A stretch of 64,000 nucleotides of DNA, from positions 1-64,000 of the forward strand of contig CAVWBQ010000011.1 of the NCBI GenBank assembly GCA_963753225.1, written 5' to 3'. A program made the translations under genes and the position numbers. This document shows positions 44,369 through 53,354 of the stretch, one piece after another (the stretch's first letter is position 1; each line of letters opens with the position of its first letter). Source of the DNA: Palsa-504 sp963753225. Its GTDB lineage: Bacteria; Actinomycetota; Actinomycetes; Streptosporangiales; Streptosporangiaceae. The notes under the pieces are model-generated. The model saw only the letters and a list, made by a program, of their open reading frames with translations. It did not search any database and was not told the DNA's origin.

Positions 44369-45580
44369 GTGAACCCTGAAGCTGACCGGGTGGCCGACCT
44401 TGCTGGCCGGCCGCTTAGCGCACTGACCAGGCGCGACGTGGCGCTCGCGCTGCTCACTATGCCGCCGGGGGATGCCCTCGGCTCGCTGCCCGGCATCCGG
44501 CGGGGCATGCTCGCGGCCGGCAACCCGCTGTCCGCGGTGTTCTGGAGGTCGGCGGAAGCCATCCTGCACAAGATCAGCGACGGCGTGGCCACGGTGGGGG
44601 ACGTCAGGACGTGGCTCGAGGCCACCGGGACCGAGCCGAACGGGATCGTCGGGCTGCACGTCTGGGACGAGATGTCCGAGCGCAGCCAGCTCGCCGCGGA
44701 GATGCACACCAGGCTGGTCACTCACCTCGAAGAGCGGCTAGCCCTGGGGGAGATCGACCCCGACCTGCTGGCCGCGGCCGACCCTGTCGCCTGCCAGGCC
44801 TACATCGAGCTGCAGGAACGCTGGATGACCTCGGCGCTGCCGGACGGCCGGGTCCCGATGGACGTGCTGCTGGACGAGAAGGACGAGGAGTTCCTGGCCG
44901 AGTGGGACGCCGCCGACGCCGACGCGCTGGCCGCGACCCGGGCCCTGCTCGACCGGGTTGGTGACCGCCCGCTGCCGCCCGGGGAACTGCGCCGGGCCAG
45001 CGCCCGGCTGCGCCAGGACATCGCCCGGCCGGGCTGGCCCGGCGCGCTGCTGATCGAGTGCAGCGGGCTGCGCCCGGAGGAGCTGCCGGCCGACGACGCC
45101 GAACTGTGGTTGCGGCTGGCCGCGGGCGTGGCCTCCCCGCGCGGAACCGACAACTGGGGCCCCCAGGACCAGGACGACGGTGATTCCGAGGAGGCGGAAA
45201 GCGAGCTCGCCGCCATCTGCGCCATCGACCATTTCGACTGGCTGGCGGCGATCACCGCCCTCGCCGAGGGCGGCCCTGGCACCGCCGCGTCAGCCGCCGG
45301 CCTGGCCGCCTACGTGCGCGACTATGACCCCGGGGACCCCGAGGAACCGGACGGCGGCGGGCCCGGCGAGGAACCGGACGACGAGGACGAGCCCCTCTAC
45401 CTTTCCGGCGACGAGGAGTTCGACGATCTCACCATGGAGAGCCTGTTCCTCCCGGTGACCTCGCTGTGGCAGGTGCTGGGCGCGATCGACGACAACGAGC
45501 GGCTGACCGCGCTGGGCTGGTGGGGCCTGCCCGAGGCCATGCTCCGGGTCTGGGCCCCGTCCGGAGGCGCGCTGGACTAG
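44369..45580 (+). CDS. acidic protein of unknown function (403 aa, intact copy)
   Basis: 403 residues from GTG 44369. Helix-rich N-terminal part (LTRRDVALALLTMPPGDALGS) and a strongly acidic C-terminal third (DYDPGDPEEPDGGG, EEPDDEDEPLYLSGDEEFDDL), with no signal peptide or recognised catalytic motif. It is encoded between serS and the helicase/SWIM block. Its last 159 codons (from 45104) are repeated at 47761-48237 by the local tandem duplication. No family recognised. Confidence 0.75.
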   Translation: MNPEADRVADLAGRPLSALTRRDVALALLTMPPGDALGSLPGIRRGMLAAGNPLSAVFWRSAEAILHKISDGVATVGDVRTWLEATGTEPNGIVGLHVWDEMSERSQLAAEMHTRLVTHLEERLALGEIDPDLLAAADPVACQAYIELQERWMTSALPDGRVPMDVLLDEKDEEFLAEWDAADADALAATRALLDRVGDRPLPPGELRRASARLRQDIARPGWPGALLIECSGLRPEELPADDAELWLRLAAGVASPRGTDNWGPQDQDDGDSEEAESELAAICAIDHFDWLAAITALAEGGPGTAASAAGLAAYVRDYDPGDPEEPDGGGPGEEPDDEDEPLYLSGDEEFDDLTMESLFLPVTSLWQVLGAIDDNERLTALGWWGLPEAMLRVWAPSGGALD

Positions 45581-45742
45581 GTTCCAGGCGGCAGACTCTC
45601 GACCGCGCGGGCGGCGCTCGTGCATTACCGTCCTGAACACACGAAGCCCGACGCTGAATGCGCTCACATTGACACGTCAGTGAGCAGACGATCGCCGAAG
45701 CCCTGTAGCCGGTAATATCCTCAACCGCGGCGCATTCAACGG

Positions 45743-45925
45743 TTACCCGGGACGGCCGGTCAGCTTACCGATGATCCGTGGGACAAGCCCGACCGCGGAA
45801 CGGTAACGCGGACAGTCCGAGCACAACGAGCACTCCAAACCCTTACGGTAGTGCTGGTGCGCGAGGTAAGGATGTCCGCACCGGCAGAGACGGCCGGATC
45901 TGGTTTCTCGTGACAAAGCAGGCAT
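45743..45925 (-). CDS. small Cys/His-rich protein, copy 1 (60 aa)
   Basis: MPALSRETRSGRLCRCGHPY, then LAHQHYRKGLECSLCSDCPRYR: a CxCGH-x3-HxH and CxxCxxC set, probably a structural zinc site, followed by a hydrophobic-basic tail (VGLVPRIIGKLTGRPG). Such short proteins recur in actinobacteria without assigned function. ATG 45925 is taken; an in-frame TTG at 45946 would add seven residues. A TATATT box just upstream and the lack of a Shine-Dalgarno would fit a leaderless start. Duplicated at 48393. Confidence 0.65.
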   Translation of the reverse strand: MPALSRETRSGRLCRCGHPYLAHQHYRKGLECSLCSDCPRYRSAVGLVPRIIGKLTGRPG

Positions 45926-46113
45926 GTTATCCGCATGTCGGTTCAATATATGAACGTCATGAAGAATCCAGCCCGGGAGCCGGTTTGCCCCGTCATCAGC
46001 GCAACTCCCCCGCCGACCGCGGCGATCACCGTAGTGCCGGGCGAGCGTCGAGCATGCCACATTCCTGGTTCCCCCCAACTCGGTCTAACTAGCACGGTGC
46101 CATAATTCTGCCC

Positions 46114-47028
46114 TTAAGCGATCTCACCAGGGTCGTCGGCGTCGTCGGCGGCGAGGCGCTGGTACGCCGGGGCCAGCACGTCGGCCAGGTCCTTCCCCCT
46201 GGCCTGGACGGGCGGCGGGGGGAACATCCGCAGCAGCAGGTCGGGAGGGCCGGCGTCCGGCGCGGTGGCCAGCGCCCGCAGCCGGGCCGGGCTCAGCCCG
46301 GGCGACCAGAACCCGTCCAGGCAGTCCTCCAGCGGCGGGGCCGGCACGTCCAGGACGGCCCGGGCGGCCCCGGCCGCCGGCACCTCCCCGCCGGGGCCGG
46401 ACCCGCCGGGGCCGGACCCGGGGCTGGACGCAGCGCCCCGGATGCGACGCAGCGCGGCGAGCAGCTCCTCCCGGGCCTTGCCGCGCCAGGCCAGCATGGC
46501 GAACGGGTCACGGTCGAACTCCTCGGCCAGCACGTAGCAGACCGCGGCCAGGTGCTTGCACGGCACCTCCCAGTCCGGGCAGCTGCAGTGCATGTCCAGG
46601 TCCGCGGGCGAGCGCGGGAACAGCGGCGTGCCGCACTCGGCGAACACCTCCTCGATCTCGTGCGGCATCTCGCCCGCAAGCAGCTTGGCCCGGAACAGCG
46701 CCTGGCTGGCCAGGCGGTCCTGCACCCGCCGCCACTGCGCGGTGGTCAGCGGCAGCACCCCGATCCGGACCTGGTACGGGCGCACGCGTGACCCCTGCAC
46801 CCGGGCGGTGACCTTGCCCTGGGACAGCTCGAAGTCGAGCACCTGCCCGGCCCGGGCGTAGCTGCGGCCGCGGGCCAGCCGGCCGCTCATGCCGTAGGAC
46901 TCCAGCACGCCGATGAACCGCCGCGACCACCACTGCTCGCCGATCGCGCCGCGCTTGCTCTTCGCCCTGATCCCGCCGTCCACCCGGATCGGCCGGGCTG
47001 GCGGCCAGTCCTCCCAGCGCCCGTTCAC
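46114..47028 (-). CDS. SWIM zinc-finger protein, copy 1
   Basis: 304 residues. The SWIM motif CxCx(n)CxH is in MHCSCPDWEVPCKHLAAVCY (about 142-160). Upstream it has RAKSKRGAIGEQWWSRRFIG and VQGSRVRPYQVRI, the conserved N-terminal region of this family; a Gly/Pro-rich linker (SPGSGPGGSGPGG) follows. GTG 47028 overlaps the stop of the truncated helicase fragment (GTGA). It differs from copy 2 at three residues (Ser/Gly, Ala/Gly, Lys/Gln). Because its natural upstream gene is truncated here, expression depends on the rearranged junction. Confidence 0.88.
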   Translation of the reverse strand: MNGRWEDWPPARPIRVDGGIRAKSKRGAIGEQWWSRRFIGVLESYGMSGRLARGRSYARAGQVLDFELSQGKVTARVQGSRVRPYQVRIGVLPLTTAQWRRVQDRLASQALFRAKLLAGEMPHEIEEVFAECGTPLFPRSPADLDMHCSCPDWEVPCKHLAAVCYVLAEEFDRDPFAMLAWRGKAREELLAALRRIRGAASSPGSGPGGSGPGGEVPAAGAARAVLDVPAPPLEDCLDGFWSPGLSPARLRALATAPDAGPPDLLLRMFPPPPVQARGKDLADVLAPAYQRLAADDADDPGEIA

Positions 47029-47759
47029 TGGCTCACCGCGTCCGCGGACAGGGTGAGGACGGACCGCAGGTCCTCGGTGGACAGCTCGGTCAGCCAGCCC
47101 TCGCCGGTACCCACGATCTGCTCGGCCAGGGCCTTCTTCTCCTCGATCATGGCGTCGATCCGCTCCTCCAGGGTGCCGACGCAGACGAACTTGCGGACCT
47201 GGACGTTCCGCCGCTGGCCGATGCGGAACGCCCGGTCGGTGGCCTGGTCCTCCACCGCCGGGTTCCACCACCGGTCGACGTGGATCACGTGGCTGGCCGC
47301 GGTCAGGTTGAGCCCGGTGCCGCCCGCCTTCAGCGACAGCAGGAACAGGGCAGGCTCGTCGAGCTCGCCGAACGTCTCGACCATCACGTCGCGCTGTTTC
47401 TTCGACGTGCCGCCGTGCAGGAACAGCACCGGGCAGCCGAGCCTGGCCGCCAGGTGGGGCTGCAGCATCCGGCCGAACTCGGCGTACTGGGTGAAGCACA
47501 GCGCCTTGTCGCCCTCGGCCACGATCTCGTCGCAGATGTCCTCGAGCCGGGCCAGCTTGCCGGACCGGCCCGGCAGCCGGGAGCCGTCGCCGAGCAGGTG
47601 CGCGGGGTGGTTGCACACCTGCTTGAGCTTGGCCATGGTGGCCAGCACCAGGCCGCGGCGGCTGATGTCGTCGGTGGCCTCCTCGATGCGGCTGAGCATG
47701 TCGGTGACCGTGGCCTGGTACAAGCTGGCCTGCTCGGAGGTGAGGTTGCAGAAGACCTT
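47025..47759 (-). pseudogene. truncated SNF2 helicase C-terminus (duplication remnant)
   Basis: About 244 codons identical or nearly so to the last quarter of the intact helicase at 49794: from VFCNLTSEQASLYQATVTDM through FTQYAEFGRMLQPHLAARLG to GQRRNVQVRKFVCVGTLEE. The ATPase half is absent. At 47760 the frame runs into antisense of the acidic-protein gene, forming a chimeric open frame up to 47939. Confidence 0.9.
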
Positions 47760-47760
47760 A

Positions 47761-48237
47761 CTGTGGTTGCGGCTGGCCGCGGGCGTGGCCTCCCCGCGCG
47801 GAACCGATAACTGGGGCCCCCAGGACCAGGACGACGGTGATTCCGAGGAGGCGGAAAGCGAGCTCGCCGCCATCTGCGCCATCGACCATTTCGACTGGCT
47901 GGCGGCGATCACCGCCCTCGCCGAGGGCGGCCCTGGCACCGCCGCGTCAGCCGCCGGCCTGGCCGCCTACGTGCGCGACTATGACCCCGGAGACCCCGAG
48001 GAACCAGACGGCGGCGGGCCCGGCGAGGAACCGGACGACGAGGACGAGCCCCTCTACCTTTCCGGCGACGAGGAGTTCGACGATCTCACCATGGAGAGCC
48101 TGTTCCTCCCGGTGACCTCGCTGTGGCAGGTGCTGGGCGCGATCGACGACAACGAGCGGCTGACCGCGCTGGGCTGGTGGGGCCTGCCCGAGGCCATGCT
48201 CCGGGTCTGGGCCCCGTCCGGAGGCGCGCTGGACTAG
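47761..48237 (+). pseudogene. truncated acidic-protein gene (duplication remnant)
   Basis: The last 158 codons of the 403-residue gene repeated without its promoter or N-terminus (LWLRLAAGVASPRGTDN to SGGALD). It differs from copy 1 by a few bases. On the plus strand the frame is open upstream through antisense helicase sequence, giving a chimeric ORF from 47053 that is probably not expressed. Confidence 0.9.
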
Positions 48238-48392
48238 GTTCCAAGCGGCAGACTCTCGACCGCGCGGGCGGCGCTCGTGCATTACCGTCCTGAACACACG
48301 AAGCCCGTCGCTGAATGCGCTCACAGTGACACGTCAGTGAGCAGACGATCGCCGAAGCCCTGTAGCCGGTAATATCCTCAACCGCGGCGCAT

Positions 48393-48581
48393 TCAACGGT
48401 TACCCGGACGGCCGGTCAGCTTACCGATGATCCGTGGGACAAGCCCGACCGCGGAACGGTAACGCGGACAGTCCGAACACAACGAGCACTCCAAACCCTT
48501 ACGGTAGTGCTGGTGCGCGAGGTAAGGATGTCCGCACCGGCAGAGACGGCCGGATCTGGTTTCTCGTGACAAAGCAGGCAT
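48393..48581 (-). CDS. small Cys/His-rich protein, copy 2 (62 aa)
   Basis: Same CRCGHPYLAHQHYRKGLECS and CSDCPRYR core as copy 1. One G is missing near the 3' end (CCCGGACGG versus CCCGGGACGG), which shifts the terminus so that it ends GRPGNR instead of GRPG. ATG 48581; in-frame TTG at 48602. Function unknown. Confidence 0.65.
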   Translation of the reverse strand: MPALSRETRSGRLCRCGHPYLAHQHYRKGLECSLCSDCPRYRSAVGLVPRIIGKLTGRPGNR

Positions 48582-48882
48582 GTTATCCGCATGTCGGTTC
48601 AATATATGAACGTCATGAAGATCCAGCCCGGGAGCCGGTTTGCCCCGTCATCAGCGCAACTCCGCCGCCGACCGCGGCGATTACCGTCGTGCCGGGCGAG
48701 CGTCGAGCATGCCACATTCCTGGTTCCCCCCAACTCGGTCTAACTAGCACGGTGCCATAGTTTTGCCGTTTCGGGCAGTGAAATTACTGGTCGGACTCGG
48801 GCTGGCCGCGGAGACAGCACGCGGACGCGAGATCATTAAGATCATTTTGCCGAACGGCCGCTGGTTCTCGCCTTTACTTCCC

Positions 48883-49797
48883 TTAAGCGATCTCACCAGG
48901 GTCGTCGGCGTCGTCCGCGGCGAGGCGCTGGTACGCGGGGGCGAGCACGTCGGCTAGGTCCTGCCCCCTGGCCTGGACGGGCGGCGGGGGGAACATCCGC
49001 AGCAGCAGGTCGGGAGGGCCGGCGTCCGGCGCTGTGGCCAGCGCCCGCAGCCGGGCCGGGCTCAGCCCGGGCGACCAGAACCCGTCCAGGCAGTCCTCCA
49101 GCGGCGGGGCCGGCACGTCCAGGACGGCCCGGGCGGCCCCGGCCGCCGGCACCTCCCCGCCGGGGCCGGACCCGCCGGGGCCGGACCCGGGGCTGGACGC
49201 AGCGCCCCGGATGCGGCGCAGCGCGGCGAGCAGCTCCTCCCGGGCCTTGCCGCGCCAGGCCAGCATGCCGAACGGGTCACGGTCGAACTCCTCGGCCAGC
49301 ACGTAGCAGACCGCGGCCAGGTGCTTGCACGGCACCTCCCAGTCCGGGCAGCTGCAGTGCATGTCCAGGTCCGCGGGCGAGCGCGGGAACAGCGGCGTGC
49401 CGCACTCGGCGAACACCTCCTCGATCTCGTGCGGCATCTCGCCCGCAAGCAGCTTGGCCCGGAACAGCGCCTGGCCGGCCAGGCGGTCCTGCACCCGCCG
49501 CCACTGCGCGGTGGTCAGCGGCAGCACCCCGATCCGGACCTGGTACGGGCGCACGCGTGACCCCTGCACCCGGGCGGTGACCTTGCCCTGGGACAGCTCG
49601 AAGTCGAGCACCTGCCCGGCCCGGGCGTAGCTGCGGCCGCGGGCCAGCCGGCCGCTCATGCCGTAGGACTCCAGCACGCCGATGAACCGCCGCGACCACC
49701 ACTGCTCGCCGATCGCGCCGCGCTTGCTCTTCGCCCTGATCCCGCCGTCCACCCGGATCGGCCGGGCTGGCGGCCAGTCCTCCCAGCGCCCGTTCAC
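48883..49797 (-). CDS. SWIM zinc-finger protein, copy 2
   Basis: 304 residues with the intact MHCSCPDWEVPCKHLAAVCY motif. GTG 49797 overlaps the helicase stop (GTGA, 49794-49797), so this copy has the natural coupling to the full SNF2 helicase. SWIM proteins paired with SNF2 helicases are thought to bind DNA or protein partners of the remodeller; the exact role is unknown. This is the more likely functional copy. Confidence 0.92.
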   Translation of the reverse strand: MNGRWEDWPPARPIRVDGGIRAKSKRGAIGEQWWSRRFIGVLESYGMSGRLARGRSYARAGQVLDFELSQGKVTARVQGSRVRPYQVRIGVLPLTTAQWRRVQDRLAGQALFRAKLLAGEMPHEIEEVFAECGTPLFPRSPADLDMHCSCPDWEVPCKHLAAVCYVLAEEFDRDPFGMLAWRGKAREELLAALRRIRGAASSPGSGPGGSGPGGEVPAAGAARAVLDVPAPPLEDCLDGFWSPGLSPARLRALATAPDAGPPDLLLRMFPPPPVQARGQDLADVLAPAYQRLAADDADDPGEIA

Positions 49798-52700
49798 TGG
49801 CTCACCGCGTCCGCGGACAGGGTCAGGACGGACCGCAGGTCCTCGGTGGACAGCTCGGTCAGCCAGCCCTCGCCGGTACCCACGATCTGCTCGGCCAGGG
49901 CCTTCTTCTCCTCGATCATGGCGTCGATCCGCTCCTCCAGGGTGCCGACGCAGACGAACTTGCGGACCTGGACGTTCCGCCGCTGGCCGATGCGGAACGC
50001 CCGGTCGGTGGCCTGGTCCTCCACCGCCGGGTTCCACCACCGGTCGACGTGGATCACGTGGCTGGCCGCGGTCAGGTTGAGCCCGGTGCCGCCCGCCTTC
50101 AGCGACAGCAGGAACAGGGCAGGCTCGTCGAGCTCGCCGAACGTCTCGACCATCACGTCGCGCTGTTTCTTCGACGTGCCGCCGTGCAGGAACAGCACCG
50201 GGCAGCCGAGCCTGGCCGCCAGGTGGGGCTGCAGCATCCGGCCGAACTCGGCGTACTGGGTGAAGCACAGCGCCTTGTCGCCCTCGGCCACGATCTCGTC
50301 GCAGATGTCCTCGAGCCGGGCCAGCTTGCCGGACCGGCCCGGCAGCCGGGAGCCGTCGCCGAGCAGGTGCGCGGGGTGGTTGCACACCTGCTTGAGCTTG
50401 GCCATGGTGGCCAGCACCAGGCCGCGGCGGCTGATGTCGTCGGTGGCCTCCTCGATGCGGCTGAGCATGTCGGTGACCGTGGCCTGGTACAAGCTGGCCT
50501 GCTCGGAGGTGAGGTTGCAGAAGACCTTCATCTCCTGCTTGTCCGGCAGGTCGGAGATGATCGTCTTGTCCGTCTTCAGGCGGCGGAGCAGGAACGGCTG
50601 GGTGAGCCGCTTGAGCGCCTCGGTCGCCTCAGGCGAGCCGTGCCGCTCGATCGGGACCGCGTACCGCTCCCGGAACCGCTCGGCCGGCCCGAGCAGGCCC
50701 GGGTTGGTGAAGTCCATGATCGACCACAGCTCGGACAGCCGGTTCTCCACCGGCGTCCCGGTCAGCGCGATCCTGGCCTCGGCGGGCAGGCCGCGGACCG
50801 CCCGGGCCTGCTTGGTGGTGTGGTTCTTGATATTCTGCGCCTCGTCGCAGACCACCCGGGCCCAGCTCACCTGGCCGAGCGCGGCCTGGTCCCTGGTGGC
50901 CACGCCGTAGGTGGTGACGACCAGGTCGGCGCGGGCCAGCGCCTCGGCGAGGGATTCGCCGTCCAGCCGGTCGGCGCCGTGGTGCACGTGCACCCGGAGG
51001 TCAGGGGTGAACCGCGCCGCCTCGCGCTGCCAGTTGCCGACCAGCGACATCGGGCACACCAGCAGCGTGGGGCCGGACCCATCGGGCTGAGCCGAGATGA
51101 GCGAGAGCAGCTGGATCGTCTTGCCCAGGCCCATGTCGTCGGCCAGGATGCCGCCGAGGCCCAGCTCGCCGAGGAAGGTCAGCCAGGATAGCCCGCGCTG
51201 CTGGTACGGGCGCAGCTCACCGGAGAAGCCGGCCGGCGTCGACATCGGCCGCAGCCTCCGGTCGGCCTGGCCGGACAGCAGGTCGCCCAGCCAGCCGTCG
51301 GCGTCCACCCCGACCAGCGGGACCTCCCCGCCGGGTCCCCCGGCTCCGCCCGGTCCCGCGCCATCCAGTCCCGGTCCCAGGCCGAGCCCGGCCGTCAGCG
51401 CGTCCGCCGCGGTCATCGTCCCGGCCTGGTTGCGCTCGAGGAACTTCAGCGCCGCCTTCAGGTGCGCGTCGTCCAGCTCGACCCACTGGCCGCGCAGCCG
51501 GACCAGCGGGACCTTCAGCCCGGCCAGCTCGGCCAGCTCGGCCGGATCGAGCGCCTGGTCGCCCATTGCCACGTCGTACCGGAAGTCCACCAGGTCACCC
51601 AGGCCGAACCTGGCCACGGCCGCCCCGGCGGCCGCCGTGCCGGACGCGGTCCTGGACCGCGTGGTCAGCTTCAGCCCGAGCCTGGCCTTGCGCACCCAGT
51701 CCGGCAGCAGCACGCCGAACCCGGCGCCTGCCAGCAGCGGCCCGGTCTGTTTGAGGAACCGGAACGCACCCGGCGTGTCCATCTCCAGCAGGGCCGGAGC
51801 CGCCTCGCGCAGCGCGTCGTCGAGCTCGCCGAAGAGCCGGGCGGCCGAGCCCAGGCCGGCCAGCAGCTCCTCCACCGGGTCACCGCCGGCGGCAAGCCCG
51901 GTCCCCTGGCCGGCCCAGACGTCGGCCGCGGAGACCATCAGGCTGGGATCGTCGGCGGATTGCAGCGCGAACTCGACCCGCCAGGGATCGGCCTCGGGGG
52001 TGGCGGGCTCGGCGAGCCGGAAGCAGGTGCGCACCGGACCCGCCGGGATGACCGCGCCGTCGCGCCAGGAGTCCAGGGCCGCGCCGAGCGAGGCCGCTTC
52101 GGCCTCGTCCCGCGGCGTCACCACGTCGAGGCGGGCATCGGCCGTGGTCAGGGCCAGCACGAACCGTTCGGCCAGGGGAAGGCGGGCCGGGATGCGGCCG
52201 CGCCTTGCGGGCAGCAGCGGGGCGGCGGCCAGCCGGGCACGCGCGGCGGCGTCGGCCAGGGCGTCCAGGGCGCCGCCGAGCAGCGTTCCCGGGCCGTGCC
52301 CGGTGGCGGCCCGGCAGGACGGGGGCATGGCCGCGGCCAGGTCACGGGCGCGCTGCGCGTCGGCGCCGCCGAGCACCGGGCGCCACCGCGCCGCGTAGGA
52401 ATCCCCATCCCCCATCACTGCCTCGAACACGGGCAGCACCCGGCCGCGGGCGGCCAGGCCGACCGCGAAACCGGCCACCGCGGCCAGGTAGGTCAGCGAC
52501 CCGCCGGCGATCGCGGACCCATCCGCCGGCCCGGGTCTGCCCAGCCCGGAACCCCCGAGCCCGGAAGCCCCGAGCCCGGAAGCCCCGAGCCCGGAAGCAC
52601 CGAGCCCGGAAGCACGGAGCAGCGCGAGCGCGGCCGCGGGACCGAGGGCGAGCACGGGAACCCGCCAGCTCGCCAGCGATACCCGGCCGCGCCTGGCCGG

Positions 52701-53030
52701 AACCGAAGCCACCGAAGCGCCCGGAGTCCCCGGGACTCCCGGTGTCCCTGGCGCCTCCGGGCGGACGAGCTCGGGTGAGGCCAGCGGGCCGCCGCCCGCC
52801 GAAGGCAGTTGCAGGGTCAGCTCGTCGTGGACGGCCTTGCGCGCCGCGTCGCCCGCCGCCCCTGGCGATCCGGCCAGCATGTCGGCCAGCTCGGCGGCCT
52901 GGCAGGCGAACGGGTGCGGGCGCGGCAGGCGCACGCCGGACGGCCCGGCCGCGGCCAGCGGCGGCAGGTCCGGGTCCTCGGCCCACAGGCAGAGCGCGCC
53001 GTGCGCCCAGACCCCGTGGATTACCCGCAT
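49794..53030 (-). CDS. SNF2-family DEAD/DEAH helicase (HelZ-like)
   Basis: 1078 residues. Variable N-terminal half (1-560) with an SNF2-associated region; then ATPase core: ILADDMGLGKTIQLLSLIS (I), DEAQNIKN (II), LTGTPVENRLSELWSIMDF (III), and C-terminal lobe FLHGGTSKKQRDVMVETF, VIHVDRWWNPAVEDQATDRA, FRIGQRRNVQVRKFV (VI). It resembles mycobacterial HelZ. Residues about 138-162 are a Gly-Leu-Gly-Ala-Ser repeat encoded by a 15-bp minisatellite. It forms an operon with the SWIM gene. Likely a DNA translocase or remodeller in repair or transcription. Confidence 0.93.
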   Translation of the reverse strand: MRVIHGVWAHGALCLWAEDPDLPPLAAAGPSGVRLPRPHPFACQAAELADMLAGSPGAAGDAARKAVHDELTLQLPSAGGGPLASPELVRPEAPGTPGVPGTPGASVASVPARRGRVSLASWRVPVLALGPAAALALLRASGLGASGLGASGLGASGLGGSGLGRPGPADGSAIAGGSLTYLAAVAGFAVGLAARGRVLPVFEAVMGDGDSYAARWRPVLGGADAQRARDLAAAMPPSCRAATGHGPGTLLGGALDALADAAARARLAAAPLLPARRGRIPARLPLAERFVLALTTADARLDVVTPRDEAEAASLGAALDSWRDGAVIPAGPVRTCFRLAEPATPEADPWRVEFALQSADDPSLMVSAADVWAGQGTGLAAGGDPVEELLAGLGSAARLFGELDDALREAAPALLEMDTPGAFRFLKQTGPLLAGAGFGVLLPDWVRKARLGLKLTTRSRTASGTAAAGAAVARFGLGDLVDFRYDVAMGDQALDPAELAELAGLKVPLVRLRGQWVELDDAHLKAALKFLERNQAGTMTAADALTAGLGLGPGLDGAGPGGAGGPGGEVPLVGVDADGWLGDLLSGQADRRLRPMSTPAGFSGELRPYQQRGLSWLTFLGELGLGGILADDMGLGKTIQLLSLISAQPDGSGPTLLVCPMSLVGNWQREAARFTPDLRVHVHHGADRLDGESLAEALARADLVVTTYGVATRDQAALGQVSWARVVCDEAQNIKNHTTKQARAVRGLPAEARIALTGTPVENRLSELWSIMDFTNPGLLGPAERFRERYAVPIERHGSPEATEALKRLTQPFLLRRLKTDKTIISDLPDKQEMKVFCNLTSEQASLYQATVTDMLSRIEEATDDISRRGLVLATMAKLKQVCNHPAHLLGDGSRLPGRSGKLARLEDICDEIVAEGDKALCFTQYAEFGRMLQPHLAARLGCPVLFLHGGTSKKQRDVMVETFGELDEPALFLLSLKAGGTGLNLTAASHVIHVDRWWNPAVEDQATDRAFRIGQRRNVQVRKFVCVGTLEERIDAMIEEKKALAEQIVGTGEGWLTELSTEDLRSVLTLSADAVSQ
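52544..52618. repeat. 15-bp minisatellite in the SNF2 gene (five units)
   Basis: Five units of GCCCGGAAGCCCCGA with few changes, in frame, encoding a Gly-Leu-Gly-Ala-Ser repeat in the helicase N-terminus. Confidence 0.9.
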
Positions 53031-53105
53031 GAAGTGCTCCCGATCGCGCCTGCGCCCACGCTAGCAAGGGGCCCGGACAATTTCGCCGCGAACCGCCGGG
53101 CCGTC

Positions 53106-53354
53106 CTACTTCGGGGTCTCCTGCGCGGGCGGCTCGCCGGGGGCGGTCTTGGTTCCGGGGGCAGCGGCGGCCGCCGCGCCTCCCTCCGCCTTCGGGGCGA
53201 TCTTGCGGAACTGCTTGTTCATGGACTTGAGCAGGAAGACCAGCGCCACGGCCATGGCCGCGACCACCAGGAAACCGAGCAGCCCGGGCGTGACGCTGTC
53301 ACTGGCCGGCACGGCCGCGGCGACGGCCGCCGGCACGCCGAACGTCAAAGGCAC
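53106..53354 (-). CDS. small single-pass membrane protein downstream of mca
   Basis: 82 residues. A hydrophobic N-terminal segment, a main transmembrane helix at about 24-43 (GLLGFLVVAAMAVALVFLLK), a basic SMNKQFRKIAPK stretch and an Ala/Pro/Glu-rich tail. GTG 53354 overlaps the mca stop by 10 bp, with GAGAGG just upstream. The same arrangement next to mca is common in actinobacteria. Function unknown. Confidence 0.8.
   Translation of the reverse strand: MPLTFGVPAAVAAAVPASDSVTPGLLGFLVVAAMAVALVFLLKSMNKQFRKIAPKAEGGAAAAAAPGTKTAPGEPPAQETPK

Larger units (their letters stand above)
45104..47760. repeat. tandem duplication, copy 1 (2657 bp)
   Basis: Copy 1 runs from within the acidic-protein gene (CTGTGGTTGCGG at 45104) through the small zinc-ligand gene and the SWIM gene to codons of the SNF2 gene (AAGACCTT at 47752-47759). 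Copy 2 follows directly. The copies differ by scattered single-base changes and one indel of about 112 bp. Confidence 0.95.
47761..50528. repeat. tandem duplication, copy 2 (2768 bp)
   Basis: Second copy of the unit, ending at AAGACCTT (50521-50528) inside the intact SNF2 gene. It is about 112 bp longer than copy 1 because of extra sequence at about 48766-48880. Confidence 0.95.

Noticed and set aside
47053..48237. 394-residue plus-strand ORF
   Set aside because: Chimera of antisense helicase and the truncated acidic-protein gene; no start signals seen.
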